Assembly: GCA_900549275.1 (NCBI GenBank) | Contig: URNU01000032.1 | Span: 1-9,715, forward strand | Reading direction: 5' to 3' | Length of the DNA stretch: 9,715 nt | Origin: an uncultured Collinsella sp. | GTDB taxonomy: Bacteria; Actinomycetota; Coriobacteriia; Coriobacteriales; Coriobacteriaceae | Part shown: positions 5,193 through 9,715 of the stretch, piece by piece | How the letters are laid out: each line of letters opens with the position of its first letter | Numbering within the stretch: position 1 is the stretch's first letter | Notes under the pieces: generated by a model | Seen by the model: only the letters and a program-made list of their open reading frames with translations | Database searches by the model: none | Told to the model about the DNA's origin: nothing | Position numbers and translations under genes: made by a program

Positions 5193-6989
5193 GTGTCTGA
5201 ACAGGCAAATAATGGTTGTGCTGCCGACTTTGGTGAGCGTCTGATTGGCTGTGCCGACGATGCGGTTTTGCCCATTGGCATGTACGACTATATGGAGGCT
5301 CTTGGTTGCTGCACGCTGGTCGACAAGACTATGTTTATTGCCGATGTGCTGGATTGCGACGCGTCTGTTATGGTGTGCTGCCGACCCGAGGGTTTTGGCA
5401 AGAGCATGAACTTGTCGATGCTCAAGGCTTTTCTGGAGCGTCCTGTGGTCGGTCGCGCCGGTCGGATCTCGTTTGCCGATGCTCAGATTTGGGATGCGGA
5501 TGGCGGACGCTATCGGGACGAGTACGCTTGCTATCTGGTGATCTCGCTGGACTTTTCTGGCGCTGCGAGGCGTGGCGCCGCTGTTGCCGACGTCGTACGT
5601 GATGCTCTTTCGGGCGAATGCGCTCGTCTGCTGGCGCTCTTGGAGGCTCCGGATTTAGCACGAGATAAGGTGCGCCACATCGAACGCGTCGCGCGTGGCG
5701 TAGCGAGCGCGGACGAGGTTGACTCGGTGCTCGGTGTGCTCATTGAGCTGTTGGAGATTGCCTGCGATGAGCAGGTTGTATTGCTCGTTGATGGGTACGA
5801 CGCAGCGTGGTTTGGCCGTTCGAACGCGAGGGACGCGTCCGGCGCAGGTCCAGCGGAGCTGCTCGACCGTGCGCTGTTCGACGCCATTGCCGCTGCGGGC
5901 AATTCGCTCCGCTTGGCTTGTCTGATGGGGGAGCATCCCGGTCCTGCCGAAGCGGCACTTTCTTCGCGCAGCTGCTCGTATTGTCTTTCGACGCCGCTGT
6001 CGACGTGGTGCGACCGTTGGTTCGGCTTTTCGGATGCCGAGGTCGAGGCTCTGTTGAACCATGCTGGACGCGAGGAATACCTGGATGATGCGCGTGAATG
6101 GCTCGAGGGATATCGGTTTGGCAGGGCCTATTGCTCGAGTCCGGCGCGTGTGATCGGTTTTCTGGACCGAGGCTGCACGGCGCCTGTGCGTGCCGATCTG
6201 TATGGGTATGCCGATTGTCTAAGTAGGGTAGTTGCCGGGTGGAATCTCGATTGCCTTTCAGTCTTGTTCGATTTGCTCGAGCCCCATGGATGTGTTGAGG
6301 CCCCGTTTTGTTTGGGCACTGCGGGGTCGGAGGCCTCGTCTGATGATGACCTGTGGACGGCGCTGTATCTGTCCGGTTTCCTGACGACGGATATGACTGA
6401 GGAGTCAGAGCATGGCAATCGCATCCGTACTCTGCGGTTGCCCAATAATGAGCTTCGCCAGGCCTTGCGTCTGGTGATTATTGAGTGGTTTGAGTGTGCT
6501 GTCGAAGACATTCGAGACGTCGATGCGTTTCGCGACGGGTTGTGCCGTGGGGATGAGGATGCGGTGAGGCGGGCGCTAAGCCGCATCCTGGGAGATGCAG
6601 GAATCGGTGAGACCGACCCAGATGCGCCGCTGCCATATCACCTGCTCTTGCAGGGCCTCTGCTTTGGCTTGCCGGGCTATGCCAATCCTGCCTCGAGGCG
6701 AAAGTGTGGCAAGGATCGCTGGGACATCCAGGTTTTTCCTACGGGCGCCGTGCTCGACATGGCCGATACGATAGGCATGCTCGACGAGCGCCCGCTGATA
6801 ACGATCAACTTGATGTATGACCCCGGTGTGGATGCGCTGGGGCTGGAGCTGCTGGCTGTTCAGGCGCTGCTCGACATAGAGCGGGACGGCATCGACAAGA
6901 TTCGCGTGCCGCGACCCGGTGTGGGCCGTATGCGCTGGGGATTCGGGTTTGACGGGCAGCATGTGGCAGCGGTGTGCCAGCGGCTGTAG
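5193..6989 (+). CDS. Diverged AAA-ATPase-like protein with a degenerate PD-(D/E)XK-like C-terminus
   Basis: The 598-residue product (GTG start) follows the layout of the AAA-ATPase-like family (Pfam PF09820 plus the DUF1703 nuclease region), common in gut bacteria and of unknown role. Landmarks in order are TLVDKTMFIADVL (41-53), a P-loop CRPEGFGKS (63-71), VVLLVDGYDAAW (195-206), WFGFSDAEVEALL (276-288), WLEGYRFG (303-310), RLPNNELR (415-422) and DRWDIQVF (508-515). Departures are notable: the family's usual RPRRFGKS is RPEGFGKS, the usual DEYD is DGYD (the catalytic Glu is replaced), and where the nuclease E-X-K is expected there is LITINLMYD (535-543). It is Cys-rich for a cytosolic protein. 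It probably no longer hydrolyses ATP or DNA normally. The family call rests on motif order recalled without a search. Confidence 0.7.
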   Translation: MSEQANNGCAADFGERLIGCADDAVLPIGMYDYMEALGCCTLVDKTMFIADVLDCDASVMVCCRPEGFGKSMNLSMLKAFLERPVVGRAGRISFADAQIWDADGGRYRDEYACYLVISLDFSGAARRGAAVADVVRDALSGECARLLALLEAPDLARDKVRHIERVARGVASADEVDSVLGVLIELLEIACDEQVVLLVDGYDAAWFGRSNARDASGAGPAELLDRALFDAIAAAGNSLRLACLMGEHPGPAEAALSSRSCSYCLSTPLSTWCDRWFGFSDAEVEALLNHAGREEYLDDAREWLEGYRFGRAYCSSPARVIGFLDRGCTAPVRADLYGYADCLSRVVAGWNLDCLSVLFDLLEPHGCVEAPFCLGTAGSEASSDDDLWTALYLSGFLTTDMTEESEHGNRIRTLRLPNNELRQALRLVIIEWFECAVEDIRDVDAFRDGLCRGDEDAVRRALSRILGDAGIGETDPDAPLPYHLLLQGLCFGLPGYANPASRRKCGKDRWDIQVFPTGAVLDMADTIGMLDERPLITINLMYDPGVDALGLELLAVQALLDIERDGIDKIRVPRPGVGRMRWGFGFDGQHVAAVCQRL

Positions 6990-7013
6990 GGGGCGATGCT
7001 GCAGCCGCGCCCG

Positions 7014-8033
7014 CTACTCCGCGTCCTTCATGGGCGGCATGGGCTTCCAGTCGGGATCCTTGATGATCTTGCGAGCATCTTTCATGCCGCGGCGCAGCGC
7101 CGGAATGCCGGTCTTAAAGCACTTGTCGACCGCAGCCAGACGAATGAACTCCTTGCAGAAGGTCGCGGCGTTGCCCAAGCGGAACAAGATGGGGTGGTAG
7201 TCGCCGTAAATCTGCATGTAGCGCGCCAAAAAGCCGCGATTGCGCATGATGTAGTAGCGGTTGGTGTCGCTCGTGGAGTTGAGCTGGCGTTTGCCGGCGA
7301 TATCCCAGTTAGAGACGGCGCGGGCGCGCTTGAGCACCACGTCGGCAACTACGGCAGCTGGGAAGTGCTGGCTGGCAACGTAGCCGTAGCAGGCATCGTC
7401 GCCGTAGATGAAAAAGCGCGCATCGGGCAGGCCGATCTTGTCGACTACGCGGCGCGAGAACAGGCCTCCTTCAAAGCACAGCTGGTTCATGGCGCGGTAG
7501 CCCTCGGGGCCCAGGTCCCACTTAGCGATGGGGTTGGGGATACCAAGCGAAAGGATCAACTGGTACTGCCAAAAGAAGGCGCCACCGTCGAAGTCCAGGC
7601 GTGAACCCTGGATGACGTCGTAGCGGTCCGTCCACTTGGCTAGGCGCTCAATGCCCTCGGGGATGACGAGCACGTCGTCGTCCATGACCCAAAACCACTG
7701 CGCGCCCAGTTCATAGGCGCATTTGGTGCCGGCGGAAAAGCCGCCCGCGCCGCCGCCGTTTTCGAGCTGCGGGGCGTAGATCACGCGGTCGGTGCCACCC
7801 TTTGCATCGGGCTGATCGGCGTCAATGCCCCACAGGTTGGCGAGGCGCTCGTTGAATGCGGCGCACATGGCTTCGGTTTCGCGCGAATTTTCATTGTCGA
7901 CGATCACGATACGCCAAGGCGTTGCCGTGAGCTCGGTCATGGAGTCGAACAGGTTGGCCAGAAGCTCCTGGCGCTTGTAAGTGACGACGACGATGGCGAG
8001 CTTGTCGATGGGAGCGGGGAGGGTGGAAGTCAT
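7014..8033 (-). CDS. Family 2 glycosyltransferase (GT-A fold), surface-glycan assembly
   Basis: This 339-residue soluble enzyme probably transfers a sugar from a nucleotide-sugar donor to a cell-surface glycan precursor on the cytosolic face. It has the GT2 opening KLAIVVVTYKRQELL (11-25), VIVDNEN (43-49), the glycine-rich ENGGGAGGFSAG (91-102), the metal-binding WVMDDDVLV (115-123, DXD at 118-120), FEGGLFSR (187-194), the base region FFIYGDD (207-213) and RYYIMRNRGF (259-268). The ENGGGAGGF plus MDDD combination resembles rhamnosyl- and galactofuranosyl-type transferases, but the donor cannot be named. ATG 8033 is preferred over 8096: the product then begins just before the first strand, and AAAGGA (8045-8050) lies 11 nt upstream. 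Its 3' end is 24 nt from the convergent upstream gene. Confidence 0.88.
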   Translation of the reverse strand: MTSTLPAPIDKLAIVVVTYKRQELLANLFDSMTELTATPWRIVIVDNENSRETEAMCAAFNERLANLWGIDADQPDAKGGTDRVIYAPQLENGGGAGGFSAGTKCAYELGAQWFWVMDDDVLVIPEGIERLAKWTDRYDVIQGSRLDFDGGAFFWQYQLILSLGIPNPIAKWDLGPEGYRAMNQLCFEGGLFSRRVVDKIGLPDARFFIYGDDACYGYVASQHFPAAVVADVVLKRARAVSNWDIAGKRQLNSTSDTNRYYIMRNRGFLARYMQIYGDYHPILFRLGNAATFCKEFIRLAAVDKCFKTGIPALRRGMKDARKIIKDPDWKPMPPMKDAE

Positions 8034-8086
8034 GAACGAGAATATCCTTTCGCGTGGGCAGTACATCGGCCCTGCGGAATAAACAA

Positions 8087-8104
8087 CGTGTCCCATGGGA
8101 CACG
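8087..8104. promoter_or_regulatory. 18-bp perfect palindrome, probable operator
   Basis: CGTGTCCCATGGGACACG is a perfect dyad with no spacer. It lies 53 bp upstream of the glycosyltransferase start and at the start site expected from the TACAAT element on the minus strand, a classic repressor position. The cognate regulator is not in this window. Confidence 0.6.
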
Positions 8105-8107
8105 ACT

Positions 8108-8113
8108 ATTGTA
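8108..8113 (-). promoter_or_regulatory. Glycosyltransferase gene -10 element
   Basis: TACAAT on the minus strand is identical to the -10 of the gene at 5193. No good -35 is found at 16-18 nt (about 8130-8137), so activation or another determinant may be needed. Initiation near 8101 gives a leader of about 67 nt. Confidence 0.45.
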
Positions 8114-8120
8114 AGCGTAG

Positions 8121-8132
8121 GCGGGCGCCCGC
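8121..8132. repeat. 12-bp GC palindrome GCGGGCGCCCGC
   Basis: This perfect palindrome lies between the -10 and the expected -35 of the glycosyltransferase promoter. GC-rich palindromes are not rare in a genome of this composition, so it may be accidental. Confidence 0.35.
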
Positions 8133-8270
8133 GGGTAATGTTCCGCTAATCACCAAGAACGTTTGCTACAAGCCTAGTTGACGTGCGTGCGTGGTGAGAT
8201 TGCAAGCGCGCATTGTGGTATTACATAGGTGCCGATTCCTGTGGACGCGATCTTTCTGTTTGGATGCCCT

Positions 8271-9611
8271 GTGAATAAAACTCGTTTAGCTTCCTTTGCC
8301 GATAGCCTTCCCGTCAAGGTCATGTTGCTGTTTTCGGTTCTTCAGGTCGTATTTGTCCTGAGCAATACCGCAGCGAATTGTCTGCCGAGGCCCGTTATCG
8401 AGTCACATGCGCAGGGTTCGGAGTCCTCTGCCCTGTTGTCTGACATGTATGTCTACGACCACCGTGTTGCAGCTGGTCCTGTTTGCTTTGATAACAATCG
8501 TTTTATCATTGAAGTCGCACAGCAAAAAGACCAAGGTTCTCCGTTTAAGACGATGACTGTTGTCGAGATTGATGACGTTACGAAAGCCGGCGGGATTACG
8601 CATCAGCAGTACTACCGGTATTGGCATGGATGGCAGCTACTTACGAATGTCTGCCTGTTTATTGGTGGTATCGACGTTGTCGTGGTGCCTGCGGCCGCTC
8701 TGGCGATTGCCGGCTCCGCTTGCGCTTACGTTGCCTTGCGGAAGCGATTTTCAAAGCCATTGACGTTGGGGTTCCTTGCAATCCTGTTGTTCTCGACCAA
8801 TCTGTTTTTCAATTTTATCGGTGATCTGCTGCTGTGCATCTCGTTCTTTGTGGCGCTCATCATGATGTCTTGCATGAGCCTTCGTTTGGGCTCGGCCCCG
8901 AACACACGGGTTTTCACAAGCCGCCTTGCCCTTTGGTCGATAGCGACGGGCGCCGTGTTTTCGTTTCTTGACTTTTTAACGATTCCTGCCGCAGTTGTCG
9001 CCCTACATTGCTTTTTCGCCTTCATTGCGCTCCCCAAGGGTGAGCGCCCCAAGCGTTGCGTCGTCACGATGCTGCAGGCGCTCTTTGGGTTTGGGCTTTC
9101 GTTTGTGTTTACCTGGGCGATGAAATGGGTTGTCGCGGCGTTTGTGCTGGGCTGGGACGAGGTCTTTTCGAACGTTCTGGGCGAGATGGGCCTTTGGTCT
9201 GCGCATGGGAATTCGTCACTGTTGCCCCAGGCTGACTGGCCTCAGATTTTGAAGGAGTTTTATTGCATGAGCCCGCAGCTGTTCGCCATTTGCTCAACTG
9301 CCGGTTATGCGATGATCTCGAACGTCGTTTGCCTTGTTTCGTTTGCTGCTGTATTGGCGATTTGGATTGCCGTGCTCGTTTGCTCGATACGGGGCGGCGC
9401 GCAAGGCGGTCGTCGTCGAAAGGTGTTGATCCAGTCGCTGCTTATGGCACTGCCTCTGGTTGTTGTTCTGGGTTATTTCGTTGTTATGCATGACCATGCG
9501 ATCGTTCATATTCCGGTATTTGGCTGTAAGAATTGGTCGATTGTCCTTGCGATTTTATTTGTTTCGGGTGTAAGCGCGCTTCGTGGTCTGAGGAGTCAGA
9601 AGGTCGCTTAG
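8271..9611 (+). CDS. Polytopic membrane protein, GT-C-like (putative membrane glycosyltransferase)
   Basis: The 446-residue protein has a short N-terminus, a first membrane helix (about 14-32), an outside domain of about 85 residues, and then roughly eight further hydrophobic helices from residue 122 to 436. A motif YYRYWHGWQ (114-122) precedes the second helix, LDFLTIPAAVVAL (233-245) lies mid-protein, and DHAIVHIPVF (408-417) precedes the last helix. These resemble motifs I associate with GT-C type membrane proteins of Firmicutes and Coriobacteria, which use lipid-linked sugars, but the match is weak. GTG 8271 is preferred because GGAT (8262-8265) lies 5 nt upstream and the protein then begins MNKTRLASF before the first helix; GTG 8229 is possible (460 residues) but lacks a ribosome-binding site. 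It is divergent from the GT2 gene, which fits a surface-glycan role. Function is unproven. Confidence 0.7.
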   Translation: MNKTRLASFADSLPVKVMLLFSVLQVVFVLSNTAANCLPRPVIESHAQGSESSALLSDMYVYDHRVAAGPVCFDNNRFIIEVAQQKDQGSPFKTMTVVEIDDVTKAGGITHQQYYRYWHGWQLLTNVCLFIGGIDVVVVPAAALAIAGSACAYVALRKRFSKPLTLGFLAILLFSTNLFFNFIGDLLLCISFFVALIMMSCMSLRLGSAPNTRVFTSRLALWSIATGAVFSFLDFLTIPAAVVALHCFFAFIALPKGERPKRCVVTMLQALFGFGLSFVFTWAMKWVVAAFVLGWDEVFSNVLGEMGLWSAHGNSSLLPQADWPQILKEFYCMSPQLFAICSTAGYAMISNVVCLVSFAAVLAIWIAVLVCSIRGGAQGGRRRKVLIQSLLMALPLVVVLGYFVVMHDHAIVHIPVFGCKNWSIVLAILFVSGVSALRGLRSQKVA

Positions 9612-9715
9612 CCGTTCATACGGGCCTTGATGGACTCGACTACGGCCCTGCGCACGATATCCACGAGGAGCAGGGAAAGCGCGAGGCAAAGGCTCATAAG
9701 GATTCCGAGCAAAAT
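9608..9715 (-). CDS. C-terminal end of a membrane protein (rest lies right of the window)
   Basis: An open frame on the minus strand enters from the right edge and ends at TAA (9608-9610), giving 35 residues. It reads as one hydrophobic helix, ILLGILMSLCLALSLLLVDI, followed by a basic amphipathic tail RRAVVESIKARMNG. This is typical of a membrane protein whose last helix ends in the cytosol. The stop overlaps the TAG of the plus-strand gene by two bases, so the genes converge with no spacer. The family cannot be told from this fragment; glycan export or synthesis would fit the neighbours. Confidence 0.6.
   Translation of the reverse strand: MLLGILMSLCLALSLLLVDIVRRAVVESIKARMNG

Noticed and set aside
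6990..7013. Possible bidirectional terminator between the two convergent genes (GGGCG at 6991-6995 with CGCCC at 7008-7012)
   Set aside because: The stem is only 5 bp with a 12-nt loop and has no T-run on either side.
1833..8104. Shared GGGACA/TGTCCC core in the suf operators and the 8087 palindrome as evidence of one regulon
   Set aside because: Six bases are too few, and the flanking bases and dyad spacing differ completely.

Overview
The window is a GC-rich bacterial chromosomal segment. It fits an Actinobacteriota gut commensal of the Coriobacteriia, most likely Collinsella or a close relative. This assignment is inferred from a sufC-sufB cluster divergent from an Rrf2 regulator, GTG start codons, a Coriobacterial-style sortase signal (MPKTGD) and strong G/C third-position bias. 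No 16S rRNA or other marker gene is present to prove it.

Layout. (1) 1-1703, minus strand: the start of a SUF iron-sulfur cluster assembly operon, sufC followed by sufB; sufB runs off the left edge. (2) 1704-1925: a divergent control region with two near-identical 28-29 bp elements in opposite orientation, probably operators. (3) 1926-3059, plus strand: an IscR-like Rrf2 regulator with three cysteines, followed with almost no gap by a two-gene MNT/HEPN module. That module carries both diagnostic motifs of the type VII toxin-antitoxin system MntA-HepT. (4) 3188-4990, plus: a large secreted protein with a signal peptide, a lysozyme-like domain, a long Ser/Asp/Gly-rich stalk and a C-terminal sortase signal, followed by a strong terminator. 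(5) 5193-6989, plus: a diverged member of the 'AAA-ATPase-like plus PD-(D/E)XK nuclease' family whose ATPase and nuclease motifs look partly lost. (6) 7014-8033, minus: a family 2 glycosyltransferase, convergent with the previous gene. (7) 8034-8270: a divergent promoter region with an 18-bp perfect palindrome at the inferred glycosyltransferase start site. (8) 8271-9611, plus: a polytopic membrane protein resembling GT-C type membrane glycosyltransferases. (9) 9608-9715, minus: the last 35 codons of another membrane protein; its stop codon overlaps the preceding gene's stop.

How the genes may work together. SufC (ATPase) and SufB (scaffold) build Fe-S clusters. The divergent Rrf2 protein has Cys spacing suited to holding a cluster and is the natural sensor-repressor for suf and for itself through the twin operators. 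The MntA-HepT pair appears to be co-transcribed with the regulator, which would place a toxin-antitoxin pair under the same control. The right half is concerned with the cell surface: a wall-associated hydrolase-like protein, a cytosolic glycosyltransferase and two membrane proteins. It is probably the edge of a surface-glycan locus.

The least ordinary observations are the twin inverted operators between sufC and rrf2, the Rrf2-coupled type VII toxin-antitoxin module, the palindrome at the glycosyltransferase promoter and the motif-degenerate AAA/nuclease-like protein. None of these proves a new system by itself.
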